This document shows positions 1 to 12,516 of a stretch of 64,000 nt of DNA, one piece after another (the stretch's first letter is position 1; each line of letters starts with the position of its first letter). The DNA comes from Eudorina sp. 2006-703-Eu-15 (lineage: Eukaryota > Chlorophyta > Chlorophyceae > Chlamydomonadales > Volvocaceae). The DNA lies in assembly GCA_003117195.1 (NCBI GenBank), contig BDSI01000095.1:89268-153267 (forward strand). The letters run 5' to 3'. A program made the position numbers and the translations under genes. The notes under the pieces are model-generated. The model worked only from the letters and a program-made list of their open reading frames with translations. It had not been told where the DNA came from and searched no databases.

Positions 1-1633
1 CTGGGTGTATACGCCTCTAAGAAGTGTAATTCCGTACGCCGATTGAGGAAAAACCCTCTTCTGCGCTGACTCAAGTACCAAACAGAGTTCAAAATAATGC
101 ATATATTAGTGATAGCAGAATCTATATGTATTCCAGTTACGATAGCGGAAGCTGTCCTTTGTAAGTGGCCGGCCAGTCAGGTCGTGCCGTTGCAGTTGAG
201 CAGTATGATTCTGGAAGCATGTATTGAATGTAGAATGAAGTAATTGCTTAGCTCCCTTGCGTGTCACGTAAGCCCTCGCATTCTCGTAGTCTTGCGCCTG
301 TGGCGAGCGACGGTTTGATGAGGCAGACAGTAAAGCAGGCCCAGTGGCGTACATGGTGGTGTATACAGGCCTACAATAACGCTATGGGCGCGCAACAGGA
401 CGGACAACGGCTCTGCAACGGTTTTGTTCCGTCACGACGCTGGAATAGTTAACGGGAAATCAAACGCAAGGACTGTCTATGCATGCAAGTCTTGACCTTC
501 AGGCCATTGGCCACGGAACTGTGGATTATGTACTGGTAGCTCGATTATTACAATGGAAGTGAGGATTATCATATGTTCTGGCATAAGCTACGGCATGTGA
601 GTATCGAAGGCGTTTATATGATCAGAAGCTTGTCCTGTGTAAATTTGGGTTTACAAATTTACAAAATGAAATACGAATAATGCCTGAGTGAGTTCCTGTA
701 ATTTTGCGTCATCCTCATGTCAATCAAACTACAGAACTCCAACTGAGCCCCATATATCAATTAAATTCAAACATAGAGAATGCTTTAGTCGCGTGGGCCG
801 CAATCCTGCTAGGGTGTGGTAATCTTCGCCGCGACTGCCTGTCGCCCGGTAGCTGCCTTACGCGGGGACAATGCACATCAGTATCCATCCATCTCGCTGG
901 CGTGCAGCGACTCGGTTCGTGACGGAAGCTTTGGTGTTGCTCCTTACGATATCCCCAAGAGCACCACTCTGCTCCGCTCAACCGGCAGTAAATGGCCCTG
1001 GGCAAGACGGACAACAACGAGCAGGTCGGTACAGCCCTCGTGCGGTCCACACGACGCAGCGCCTCCTCGCGCGACTAAATGCTGACGTGACATGACACGC
1101 GCGCGCTTTGTTGGCGACCCTCTACACGGCGAGATGTTTTTTTCAAAATACATTCTGATATGTCGCCACGCTGCCATCTGGGGCCGTGCTCCTCCACGAG
1201 GCCGCCCCGACCCCGCACGCACCACCGCGCGCACCGCTGAGAGAAGGGCCGCGCTATCGGATCCGAGCCTCCGAATCCACCACACATCAACATCGCCGGC
1301 GCACATCAGCCTGCGCGGGCAGGCTCTATAGATCCGCAGGAGCACTCGCCCCGTGGGGCCTGCTTGGGGTGGTGCTCGTCACAAAGGGGTGGAGCGCGCC
1401 ACAAACGCTGTGTGGAGCACCCGCCTCGGGTCCCTGTCCCCGGCGACATGGAGGCGTATAGGGGATATCACCTTTGGACGCTGCAAGGGAGTACCACGGG
1501 CCCAGCGGGGGCGGGGAGGCCTCCCGCGGCGCTCGACAGACACGCATGGGCTTGTTAAGGGGCCAGCACACGTGTGCAGCAAGTGCCCTGCGCCCCCAAT
1601 CCCGCTGCGGTTGCAACCAGTGCTGACGGCCTC
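1..1633. other. Intergenic or 5' flank, no gene seen
   Basis: The first roughly 750 bases are clearly AT-richer than most of the window, and GC content rises steeply after about 1180. Short open frames exist on both strands, but none shows protein-like composition, splice-site context or a recognisable family. The GC-rich second half may be 5' UTR or promoter of the gene whose ATG I place at 1634. I see no RNA gene here. Confidence 0.4.
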
Positions 1634-3716
1634 ATGCGCCTGTCCCCCCCCCGCCCGGCGGACTCCCTCCGCCGTGTCTCGCCGCTGCTGCTGCTGCTCG
1701 TGCTGCTGCAGACTTCACGAACGTGTTGCAATGCCTGGTGAGAGGAGGGGGGCAGCGGAGGGGCGCGGGGGAAACGGGGGTGCTGGTTTAGGCGGGTAGG
1801 TGGGGCATGCAACCCGTACTGCAGCCGAGGTGTGGGCAGGGTTGGTACGTCACGGCACGGCAGGTTGCGGGGACAAACCCGTGTTGCGCAAACATGCGCG
1901 GCCGGGCGGGTTGTGCCTCTAAAGACACAGATCTCCATTACCTCACAGGTAACGTTACCAGCCCAAAGCTCTCGTATTCCGCCGCTCGCCCCGCGTCCCC
2001 CGCCCTGCCCCGCGCTCCCCCCAGGCGTACCTGTTGATGGTGGGCTCAGCGGTGCAGCTCTGCGCAAGCGGGGTGGCGCTGCTGCAGATGCCCCGGCCGC
2101 GCTGCCTCTGCTACACGTTGCCGTACTCTGACACCGCAGTGTGCTGCGGTGGGGCCTGGGCGGGGCGGGGCGGGGGCGGGGCGGAGCGTGGGCGGGGCCG
2201 GGCCTTGGCGGGGCGAGGAGGGGAGGGGAGGGTCGCACCGCTTTCCGGAGGTTCTTAGACGTCCCTTGGTCTCGGAGCTGGGGTCTTTAAATTGATGCAG
2301 GGATGGGGACCACCTGGCTGGCTGGCTGGCTGGCTGACTGGCTGGCCGGGGGGATGGATGGCTGGTTGGTTAGTTGGCTGGGGGGCTAGCTGGCTTGATG
2401 GATGGGTGGAGTACTGCGGTGGCTCTACAATGGCGGCAGGGAATGTTGGTAGCAGGGCAGTCCTGATGGGCCGGTGCGGGCCCGGGGCCGTGCGGACTGA
2501 TGGCGGCAACGGCAGGAGGGCCACGGGGACGGCCGGGTCGCGACCACCGACTTGGCTGCTCCATACGCTGTGCTCCACACGCCCTTGCTGGGTGTGGGCG
2601 CTTCCTGCGAAACGCCCACACGCACGGCCACGGGCCACGGCCACGGGAATCCGTTTCGTCATTCCGCTCCCTTGAATTGTTGTGTTGACCCCCCTGTTCT
2701 AAGTCTTGCAAATTGTATCGTCGCTAGCCTCCCACCAGTCTCTGCACACATGCTGTCCCGCCCCCGCCAACCCGCCCCCGCCAACCCGCGCCCGCCAACC
2801 CCTCCCCCCCCCGGGCCATGTCCCTGCAGGCACGCCCTGCTGCTCCTGCGCCAACATCCGGCAGCTGAACGCCACCATGGTGCTCGTCTGGAGCCTGCTG
2901 CTCATGTGCCAGCTGGCCACGGGGTGGGTCAGGGGGGCGCCATGGGGGCCGCGCGGCTGACAGCTCGCCCCGGGGCGGGAACCTCGGTGCCCATACCCAT
3001 CAAAAAAACACAGACACGGTTGAAATACAGGCCGTGCACACACCACAAAACGGGGGGCGGGTCTCTTCTCTTCTAAACACACCACATAACAGTTCTCTTG
3101 CACGCAACCGCCTGCAGGCCCCAGGTCACTAGGTTTTCCCGCTCAACATCCCGCGCCCTGCAACCCCACATATCTCCCTTTCCATATGTGCATGCACACC
3201 CATGCACACACACGCACACACACGCACACACGCAGGTGATGTTTCCGTTGCGTCCGTCCGTTTCCCATACGGTAGTTCCCTGTCGCCTCGCCCGTGCCTG
3301 CCTGCATCGCGCACCGGTGGTGGCGCGGTCGTCTTGCTTGGCTGCCTGTTCGTTCCCCCTTTCTTGCATATGGTGGTAAGTACATCGCATCCGTCGCCTC
3401 TGCCTGCTGCTGCTCGCTGCTTCGTGCGGGTTGGTCCCCCTCTCCGTCTCCCTAACCCGCTGGGTCGCGCAAATACACAACACGCCACGGCTCACATCTC
3501 CCTCGCCCACCCCGCATGAGTTGAAGACCCGCCCACCCCGCACACACGCCCTGTTGCACATGTTGCCGTCCACCCATCCAGCCGCCGGGTATGCAAAGTC
3601 CGCCCAATGTGCCGCCCTCCGCAGGCGGCTGCGGGTTATGTTCCTGTACCCCTACCTGGCTTTCTGCGCCCTGCACTGCCTCATGATGGGCATCATGCAC
3701 CACCTGGTGAGGCAGC

Positions 3717-3752
<36 letters not shown>

Positions 3753-5993
3753 TCGGGTTGACCGGCTTGGGGTTGACACCAGGGGAAGGTGAAGCTAGGA
3801 AACTAATGGGGAAGACGAGGAGGAAAGGGTGGGTGGGCAGGAGGCAGGGATGAGGGAGGGTGGGTGGTCAGGAGGCAGGGATGAGGGAGGGTGGGCAGGA
3901 GGCAGGGTGAAGAGAGAGAGCGCGGGAGGGCGGGTGGGCGGATACCTGGAAAAGGTGTGCAAGAGCCCCTAGCGATGAACGTGAGTGCAGTCTAGGGTTT
4001 GCTTGGGATGAGGGAATGAGGCGCCATAACAAGTTACCGCAACGATTGCCCGCAACGATTACCCGCAACGATAACCTATCACAGACCCTAACACGCAGGC
4101 ACGAACCCGGGCACTCAGAACCTCGACCTAAACCATAACCCCTTCGGCTGTCGCCGTTGGCTGTCACCGATGACCCGCGAGGTCCGCTGTAACATCACTA
4201 ATAATAACCCCCGCCAGGCTCGGGGCTACCGCCGGCATGCGGTAACGATGGCGGAGGCGGCAGACAACCAGGCGGCTCTGAGACTGGCCATGAACGCCGA
4301 CGGCGCCCGGATGGGGATGTCGGCGGCGCATCCGGCCGTGCCGCACATCCACACGCTGAGCGCAGAACTGGTCATGGTGCTACAGCCGGATTATGGGTGC
4401 TGCAGCTTCGACAGCGGCAGCAACGCCATTGCCGGCGCCGGCGACCTGGTTCGCTGCAGCGGCAGCGCGGCGGCGGCGGCCGCCGCCGCCGGCATGGGCC
4501 AGCGGCGGTGCAGCGGTGTGCAGGGCGCCGACGGCACGGAGGCGGCGGCGGGCCGCGGCGGCGGTAATGGCGGTAGTGGCGGCCGAGGAGTGTCTTGGGC
4601 CCTTCGGTACACGCGGATGGATTCACTGCCGGGTGCTACAGCCCCCAGTAAGGTCGTGTCGCCGCCCTGGATTACAGCTCCCCGCGGAGTGGATGCCACC
4701 CGAGCAGCCGCTGCCGCCGCCGCCGGCGCGACCGCAGCAGCTGCTGAAGACCGAACGGTCGATGCCACGCCCAGGGCAAATGCTGCCATTGCTTCTGCTT
4801 CAGTTTCTGCTTCTGCTAGTGCTAGTGCTTTTGTGAGCGGCGGCGGCGGCGCCGCCGCCGCCGCCGCCGATCGGCCGCAGGATGTTCAGGAGCCGTCGAC
4901 GCGACTTGGCTACAGCGGGCCGGTGGCGGCTGTAGCAACATCGCCCTGGCGCACTAGGTCAGAAAGCCTATGTGCGGCGGCGAACCCCACGGCATGGCCG
5001 GCGGCGTGGCCGGCGGCGACGTCGACAATGTCGCCCGCAGTCGATGACGGCGGCGCCGGCCGGGCGCGGACGTCCTGCAGTCGTACAACCAGCGCCGGCC
5101 TGCCGGTACGACAAGCATCAGCCGGCAGCGGCACAGCGCCACCGTCATCGCCGTCGTTCGCGCGGTTCTGCGGCGGCACTTTGTCCAAGCGCAACTCGGC
5201 CCTGGCGCAGCAGCACCAACTGCAGCAGCTGCCGTACCCGTCCTTGCCGCGTCTTTCTCCGTCGCTGCCGCCGCCGCGGGGTGGCTCGCCGCCGCCGGGC
5301 GTGTTTTCCCTCCAAGGGGGTTCGCCGCCGCTGGGCGGCTCCCCGCTCCAGGGTGGCTCACCGCAGGGCGGTTCGCCGCCGCCGCTGCGTGCTACCGCCG
5401 CCGCCTCGCCCTCCACGCCGCCCCAGCCGCCGCTACCCCACACCTCCCCGGCCCACCGCCGCGGAGCTTCCTCCTCCTCCGCCGCCGCCGCCATGTCGTA
5501 CAGCCTGGAGCCTCGCCTCGAGGCGGCGTCGCTACCCACAGTTCCAGCCAGTCCGCTCTCTCTCCCCGCTGCTCAGAGCCACATGTCCTCCTCTTCCTCC
5601 CCTGCGTTGCCCCTTCACGGCGCCAGCCCCGGGCCCGGCCCCAGCCCCAGCCTTGAACCTTCCTACCCCGTGCTCAGCGGCCGAGCCCACCCTGTTACCG
5701 GATTTGCCGGTTTCGGAGCTGCCAGTTATCGTACAGGTGTGGCTGGCTGGAGTCCTGGCCTTGCAGGAGCCGCTGCCGCCGCCGGCAGCGGCTTCAGCGC
5801 CACGGATCACTCAGCGCGAGCCTATGAGGCAGAGTTTGGCAGCCTTGGCGGCCGGGGCAGGGGCGGCAGCGGTGGCCGGGGCGGCGGCGGCGCGGCACTC
5901 CGGCAAGCCTCCCTGGAGGCGATTCCTGACCCGCCCGCTCGGCCGCCCATCCGGTGGGGCAGCGCGACGCTGCCGGAGGACGCGGCTGTGTGA
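1634..5993 (+). CDS. Predicted four-pass membrane protein with long low-complexity C-tail
   Basis: I do not recognise the family. Six exons join with consistent phases: 1634-1737, 1864-1948, 2025-2148, 2830-2923, 3625-3706, 4218-5993 (754 aa). All introns are GT-AG. The ATG at 1634 opens a basic, Leu-rich N-terminus that could be a signal peptide or first membrane segment (about residues 16-28). Further hydrophobic stretches lie at about 64-83, 119-136 and 140-160. A Cys-rich linker at 90-111 contains a CCG motif and six more Cys residues. From about residue 164 the protein is Ala/Ser/Pro/Gly-rich, with repeated GGSPP-type motifs, and probably disordered and cytosolic. Four segments plus CCG recall tetraspanins, but spacing and other landmarks do not clearly fit. 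Phase agreement over five introns is the main support. The second exon and the exact start are the weakest parts. Confidence 0.5.
2305..2405 (+). repeat. TGGC-type tandem repeat in an intron
   Basis: An imperfect array of TGGC/TGGT tetramers lies in the intron between exons 3 and 4 of the membrane-protein gene. A similar perfect GGCT array occurs at 3717-3752, just after the donor of exon 5. They look like simple-sequence expansions; no function is evident. Confidence 0.7.
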
Positions 5994-7865
5994 GACGTTC
6001 GCTGTTCGAACAGTGTCGCGTGCGAGTTTTCTGACGTGGCCCGCAAGTGCGATTCTTTGCGCCGTGATCCGCATCAGCATGTTGTGAGGGAAGGATTGCG
6101 GGTTATCATGCGCCGGCGCCGTGTGTCCGTGTGTCGTGCAGGCGCCGTAGACAGATGCTGTGCAGCGCAGGACTTCGTTCAATACCAACACATGATTTGG
6201 AGGATTGCCTGCCTGCCTGCAGTATTTATGACGGCCGCCTGAACCGCCGCACCGTCAGCCAGGTGTGGCTTCGCACGGCCACTGACGCTGCTGTGCGCGT
6301 AGGCGGCCTTAGGGACGCGTTGTTGGGGAAAGCGGGAGGCGGTTGTCTGGCTGCCGCAGCGCTTTAAGGTAGCGCGCGATGAGGCGCATGGCCCTGATTC
6401 ACGGGTTGGAACCGTACACGTGATGGCAGGCAGCGGTGATGATGATACGTGTGTGCTTAGAATTGCAACCCGCCGCATGATGATACGTGTGTGTGTGTAT
6501 GAATGTGTGTGATACGGTAGCTGATGAACCGCCTGCCTCAATATCTCCCGTACTGATCGTACGAGGGAAGAAGATGGGTGGCGACAGGCAGCGGCTTTCC
6601 GGAGCAGGAGCTAGTCACCAGGATCTTCCGCCTTGATGGTGGGTCGGTTCCCACCGAATCCTGCGGACTCGGACGCCGTGGGAGGCGCAGCTGGATCGGG
6701 TCCTGGATTTAGCCTAGGGTGTGGCGACCGGGGCTCGAGAGCAGGCTGAACGACCCGGGCATGAGGATCTGGAATCCCCTTGTTTGGAGATGAAATAAAG
6801 AAGTATAATTAGGATGAACCCGGAGGGGCTGCGAGCCTGCGACCTGCGAGGGGCGGCAATCAGGGTTATGGGGAGTCCTCCAGCGTACGGTGGGGAGTCG
6901 AGATGTGTGCGGGCAGCGATATGCTTGGTATCAATGTGCAATCACAGAAGGGTGCACGACCGGCGCGGGAATGTCATGTGTTTGGGCGCCGGCGGCCAAA
7001 TCCTCAAGAAGGGCGGCTGGCTGTCAACGGACCCGAACGGACAGAGCTGAAGGCTTTGCAGCCTGGCGATCTCTAGAGCGCCGGCGGCTGCTGCTGCAGC
7101 ACGCGCACGTGGGGAGGCGGCGTAGACGCATGGCGGATTCTGGATGCGTCAAGACAAACCAAAAAGTTCTTGCGTGATGAAATGCAGGGGTTAATATCTA
7201 ATTGCATCACTATTATGGGATTTTAGCCAGAATGCTTTCCTGAATAACTGCGAGCATTGCACACGATGCGCGCGGACGCGGAGGGGGCCGGTCTTAACCG
7301 TCAGAAGCCCCCTAGTTTCCGGCGGTCAAACTTTGGACTGCACATGCAGACATGCCATTTGATGGTCTGAATGATGTAGCTTGGAAATTGCAGCTTGCGA
7401 CATCCCTGTAAGCTCCGCATCAGATACCCTGTTTCGAATTTCGAACATGGGGGCTCGCGTATCGAGGAAACACTGCAAAACGAGTTTGATCTCTATGTTC
7501 ACTGCACAAAATAACTCCTGGGGACTTGTACATCTCTGGGAAATTGGCTCTGATAGGGCCTGTACTGCACCGGTCCTCAAGTGGTACAACCGCAATGTTC
7601 GCTCATCGTTGACTGAACTTGCAAGCTATTTGATATGGTAAACGAGGTTACTACTCCCACTCGCACCGGCAGCCTCCTCGTCCGTAAACGGAAAGGACTC
7701 CGTAGACCGTCAGGACAGAAATTATCCTCTAGGGCCTCAAATCAGAAGTATATTTTTAATTTATCAAATCCGCTCCTGGCAGCTGATTGCTGTATCTGAA
7801 GCAACAGTACAAGTCGACGTCACGAGAGTAGTCTGACCCTTGTTGAGCCATCTCCTTCTTCAGTT
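5994..7865. other. Intergenic: 3' flank of membrane-protein gene and 5' flank of haemoglobin gene
   Basis: No convincing gene is present. The left half is GC-rich and includes a TG-rich microsatellite near 6440-6515. From about 7170 the sequence becomes AT-rich up to the haemoglobin ATG, as in front of several other genes here. Short open frames such as the minus-strand one at 7326-7595 lack recognisable motifs. Confidence 0.4.
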
Positions 7866-10800
7866 ATGGGTGGCATCGCAAGCACGCATAGATCTAACGA
7901 GGACAAGGACGCCACAAAAGCTGCAGAGGCAAGCGAAACCCAACGTGGGACCACGACGACAGCCTCGCCTGGGGGTGAGTGAAGAATCCTGAATATGTTA
8001 CGTTCCTAAAAACTAACATACCGCGACATCATAGAGACTTGCTTGTGTGCAACTGCCTTCCGTGATGTGCTACCTTTGCAAACCCGCAGCTGCGCCCATT
8101 AGCGAGGATGTTAAGATGGATGAAATCTCTGAGCTATTAGGAAAAGGCGACTCCATCACGGAGGGACAATTGGGCGGCCTTCGTGTTAAGGACCCTGAGG
8201 TCAGTGACCGGCGAGGCGAAAATGCAGCTCGGTACCACGATTGTTACTGGTGCTCAGTGATGAGCATGAGGATCGCGCCTGTTACGTCGGTCTGGGATAG
8301 ACATATTAAGGGCTGTTTTATCTCTAGAGACACGTCGTTTCAGGCGTGAATAACTTGGTATTGAAGCTAGGCCTGCTGTGTTGATGTGTAGACTAACCGT
8401 TCGCGCCAACGGATGTCGGAATGACGGTTGGTGGTTGGTGCCGTTGCAAATCGATATCATCGTGTTTGCCCGCGCCTGCACCTTGCCTCGGAAACCCTCT
8501 CTGTGCGCAGGCATGGAAGGGGAGCCCCTCCCCACGCCCAAGGTCCGCACTCAAGCACGGTAGCAGTACGGCGTCGTACGCGGATAGCGAAGGATCAGCC
8601 GGGATGGTGGAACGGACTCCGTCGGGCCGCCGGATGCCGCGGAAGGTCTCCTTCCAGGTGTGGGGGCGTGTTCCAGGTGTGGGGGCGTGTGGGTATGGGG
8701 GCGTGTGGGCATGGGTGAATAAGTGAACTGAGCAGCGAGGAGCTACGTTCAGCTTGACAGGTGATGCAGGGCTCAGAGCAGGCTTGCGTGACATGCAAGG
8801 GGCATAGCGCAGCCCTGAAATGCCCGTACGCCACCAAACTACCCTGCCCCAGCCCGTAAAGCAATAGTAGCTAGATACATGGTACGGCGGAGGGCGAATG
8901 AGGAGCGGCCGTAGGTCAGTCAGCACATGTCGACGGCTGTCGGAGGCTGCCAGCCGGGCGTATGGGTGTGTGCGTGGGTGTTCAGCAGGAAACCCGCCCG
9001 AACGTGCTTTTGTGTGCGTGTCTACGGTAAGAGTCCAAGCCCCTTAAACGAACAGTCGCGCGGCCCTGTCCGCTCGACTGTTCGTTGTAGGGGCTTGGAC
9101 TGGGCACGGCCACGGAGGGGCTCAGGTTTCTGGTTTGGCACAGGGGGCCGCACAGCCGGACAGATGCTACGGGTCTTCTCCGGCATGTGGGTCTCCAAGC
9201 TGGCGTATCGGACCTCAGCTCGTTCGCGGCTCAAGAATGCTGTCATGACCCGGGAGCTCTCATTTCTCGATTGGGGCGCCCGCCTTGCGCGATGCCAGGA
9301 AGTAAATGCGGGCGGCCAGAAACCTGCCCTGATGTGGGCCGACTGGTTAAGACATGTCGACGCAGTAGCGTGTGATCTTGAAACTCGGTAACCTAATGCC
9401 GCGGCGTGGCGGCCGCCAGGGCGGGGAAAGGTCAGGAGCGATTGTTGCTGCAGCCGACGGCCGGGTCGCCCCAAGCGCCACCCATAAACCCCAGACGCAG
9501 CGTCCCAACTTTGCCAAATGGCGACTCCGCCTCGGGCACTTGTGCGCTGTGCGCTGGGACCTTCCTCCCCCAGGTCCAAGGCCTGAATGCTCCTCCGGAG
9601 CTGGGCTCGGCTGATGGCGGTGACGGCGTGCCCGCCCACAAGCGGGTGCGCGGCAGCGAGGAGTTCTCCATGAAGTTTCTGGTGGAGAAGTTCTACGGGA
9701 AGGTGCGTGCGGGGCGCCAAGGGCCGCGAGGGGACGGGGGCCGTGAGCTGGGAGACGGGCCAGTTGGCCGCGTCTTTGTTGCAGGCGTCTCGGGGTGTCG
9801 GGGGCGTTTCGGGGGCCGGAGTGCAGAGGGAACGAGTCGTCGGAAATGGGGTCAATTAAAACAGCCATCGACGAGGATTCTTAATCGTCGTCAACAGATC
9901 CTCGTCGATGGAAACGGGGTGACATGGCTGGATACTGTCAAGCATCCTGTGCCGAAGTGGGGTTTTGGGGTGGTTTGAGTGGCTGGTGCGGCAGCTGTGA
10001 CGAGGTCAGGCAGTTGTGGTGGCGCGAGGCGAGGACTGGGCGTTGAGGCGAGGGACCTGGTGATGCGATTTTCTCTCAGTGTCTTTTATCGGTGTGGTGA
10101 AGGTGTGGGGGAGGAAGACGTGGCGAGGGGCGAGGCTGGCATACCATCTCTGCCCAAACGGGAAAAGTCGCTGAGATAAAATGTGTGGCAACAGCAAGCG
10201 GCAGGATGCAGAACCCCCCTCGGTCAAAACGACCAGCTGGTTTGCGTCTGTGCTTGTTGTTCTCTGCTTGTGCTGTAACCCCGGGGACGGTGTTTTGTGT
10301 TTTTGTGTGGTGCTGTGCGTGGATGGGTGGGTGGGATAGACGCCACGAAGGCGACCTCCTCCACGCCACACGCAGCAGGACACCGCAAACCTCGAGACGC
10401 GACCGATACTAATGTGCCCGCCCCGCCCCGCCCCACTCCTCCACAGGTCCTCACGCGGAAGGAGCTCCAGCCATTCTTCGAGGGCGTGGACATGATCAAG
10501 GTGCGGCCGCCACGTCTTCCACTAGAAGCGTAGCCCGGCGCGCATTGCGTTGCTGCCGAGGGCTGACCTGGTGCCGGTGCTCAAGGACAGCCGTTACGGG
10601 TGCCAGCGACGAGGGGGCGCCACACCCAAATCGCTACGCAAGGGAACGCTAGGTGGTTTGCGAGGGACGTTCAGCTCCCCGGGGACGGCTGGCCTCGCTG
10701 ATGGGGCGTCGAACGTCCCCCGCACGCGCTCTCGCGCCGTCGCATCCCCCGCATCGACCTCCTTGGGCGGCCTCCGGCCTCGTCCGGACCGCCTGAGGCC

Positions 10801-12516
10801 CCCCAAGCGGGCTGCCCCACCCACCCGCAGCGTCGATTCGGGCCCTGCTGGTTCTCCCCTGCAGCTCAAGAACCAGCAGGAGGCGCTCATGCTGCTCGTG
10901 TTCGGCGGGCAAGAACTGCTGGAGGTGAGGGATCCCGCACCGGGCACGGGTCCGCATCTTGGCATCCTGGAGGGAGGGAGACAGGGAGGGAGACAGGGAG
11001 GGAGACACGGAGGGAGGGAGACTGGGCGGTTCAGAGGACCCCGCGGCGACCGCAGGCCGTCGCCGCGGGATGAGCGCTGCCTGAGCCCCATCCTCAGCGG
11101 GGTTGTCGCCTCGCCTTTCCGACCCCATGATCGCCTTCCGTGCCTCTGCCCCCCTCTGCCCCCCGGCGCCTCTCCGCCAGGACGAGCTGCCCGGCCTGCA
11201 CGCCGACCTGCGGCTCATCCACCTGCACCTGCTGTTCGAGGGACTCAACCTGATGCACTGGCAGATATTCGCCGACACATTTAATGAGGTGCGGCTCGTA
11301 ATCCCGTACTGGGAGATCTTATTCGCCCTTGTGCGCAGCCGCCGGCACCAGTCCCGTGTTGCCGCGTGCTGCCGGTGTGGCGGCGGACCAGCTGATTGTT
11401 TGGTCACGAGGTGCACGGAGGCGCGGGTCGAACGGATGGAGGGGGTAGAGGTTGAAAAAGGAATATCACGGTGTACGGAAGATCCACGTGTCGTTGTACG
11501 AGCGAACGAGCAGTCCTCACGTGTGTTATCAAAGAGAAAAGCTGAGCCGCGAAAAAACAGACCCGTGTCCAGTAATGCAACCGACGACGTGTGTGTGTGC
11601 CGTACACTTATCGTAACTTGACGTGCCGTACGCAGACGTTGGACGAGCTCCACCAGATCCCCGAGGATGTGAGGCAGCGGGCAAAGGACTACATGGCCAC
11701 CACCAAGCACCACTTCAGGCCCATGGAGCCCCACGAGTGGCCGCCAAAGGTGCGGCGGACAGGGCCGTGGGGGGCCGCGGCTGGGTGGTTTTTAGTTGGG
11801 GGGTAAAGGAGTGAATTAGTTAGGGGGTGAAAGGGTGAAATGCCAACTTCAGATCCCCCAGTTTTGAAAAAGGGGGGCAGCGCGCATTTGACGCGGCAAC
11901 CCAGCAGCGCCGTGGCTGGACAGAGATTGTGGGCAACCAGAGCTCGGTGAAAGAGCCGCGCAGCACAACACGCACGGCGTCCCGGCCGATCCGTGCGGAT
12001 ACGGACACGGGCATTGCCGATGGGCTACTTTTCCTTGGTGTATGGACTCCGAAGGTGGTTGGGTGTGCGTTTCACTATGGTTGGGTGTAGGGTTTCAAAT
12101 GGGGCAGTACCGTATGTCGTGATGGGGTGATGCGTTTTAATTCGGGTGGGGTCTGGTACGGTAGTAGAGGGTCCCGTTCGCGGCTTCCCACAGCCCCATG
12201 ACCGGCCGCGCGTCCGATGCCCCTCCGGAAATCCTCGGGCCCGCAGGTGATGTACAAGGGTTGGACGAAGCGCAGCTGTCCCTTCCACACCTCCATCAGT
12301 CGCCCCGCGGAGCCGTCCGCGGCAGCAGCGGACGGCGCGGACACGTCGGCCGCCAGCGGCAGCGGCGGTGGTGGCGATGTCCCCACGGGGGGCGAGGCGG
12401 CTGACGACGATGAGTTCATTCTGCCGGGCATCAACAGTCCGCCGCTTGCACCCGTGCCTGCGGCGCCTGCAGCGGCGGCGGTGGCGGCAACCACGGCGGC
12501 GCCGGCGTCCTCGTAA
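7866..12516 (+). CDS. THB: Truncated haemoglobin with myristoylation signature and long extensions
   Basis: Nine exons join in phase: 7866-7974, 8090-8199, 8511-8657, 9574-9702, 10447-10500, 10865-10924, 11181-11288, 11636-11749, 12247-12516 (366 aa). The 2-over-2 globin fold spans about residues 148-275. An FY pair (B9/B10) is followed by PFFEGVDM carrying the CD1 Phe, a K-x-K-N-Q-Q stretch in helix E, then FGG. A His in the LRLIHLHLL segment of exon 7 is the best proximal haem ligand candidate. The N-terminus is MGGIAS, which fits N-myristoylation (Gly2, Ser6). Between it and the globin lie about 145 hydrophilic residues. The last exon adds about 89 residues rich in Ala, Ser and acid. Algal truncated globins act in NO and redox chemistry; that role is inferred here. 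The domain assignment rests on motif order, and the exact subfamily is uncertain. Confidence 0.83.
8644..8690 (+). repeat. Tandem duplication spanning a 5' splice site
   Basis: A 19-bp unit beginning TTCCAGGTGTGG occurs twice head to tail across the end of haemoglobin exon 3. It therefore presents two identical CAG|GTGTGG donors 19 nt apart. A third partial copy follows. Use of the downstream donor would add 19 nt and shift the frame. Confidence 0.7.
9032..9101 (+). repeat. Long hairpin, pre-miRNA-like, in haemoglobin intron 3
   Basis: Two 27-nt arms (9032-9058 and 9075-9101) are complementary except for two adjacent positions and enclose a 16-nt loop. The 5' arm starts AGTCCAAGCCCC and the 3' arm ends GGGGCTTGGACT. 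It lies within the intron 8658-9573. Size and pairing suit a small-RNA precursor or a miniature inverted-repeat element; the sequence alone cannot decide. Confidence 0.75.
9865..9911 (+). repeat. 14-bp perfect inverted repeat in haemoglobin intron 4
   Basis: CCATCGACGAGGAT at 9865-9878 is the exact reverse complement of 9898-9911, with a 19-nt loop. It lies in the intron 9703-10446. Confidence 0.7.
10968..11022 (+). repeat. GGGAGGGAGACA minisatellite, G4-prone
   Basis: Short tandem units of GGGAGGGAGACA type lie in haemoglobin intron 6 on the coding strand. They contain at least four closely spaced G-triplets and so could form a G-quadruplex in DNA or pre-mRNA. Confidence 0.65.
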
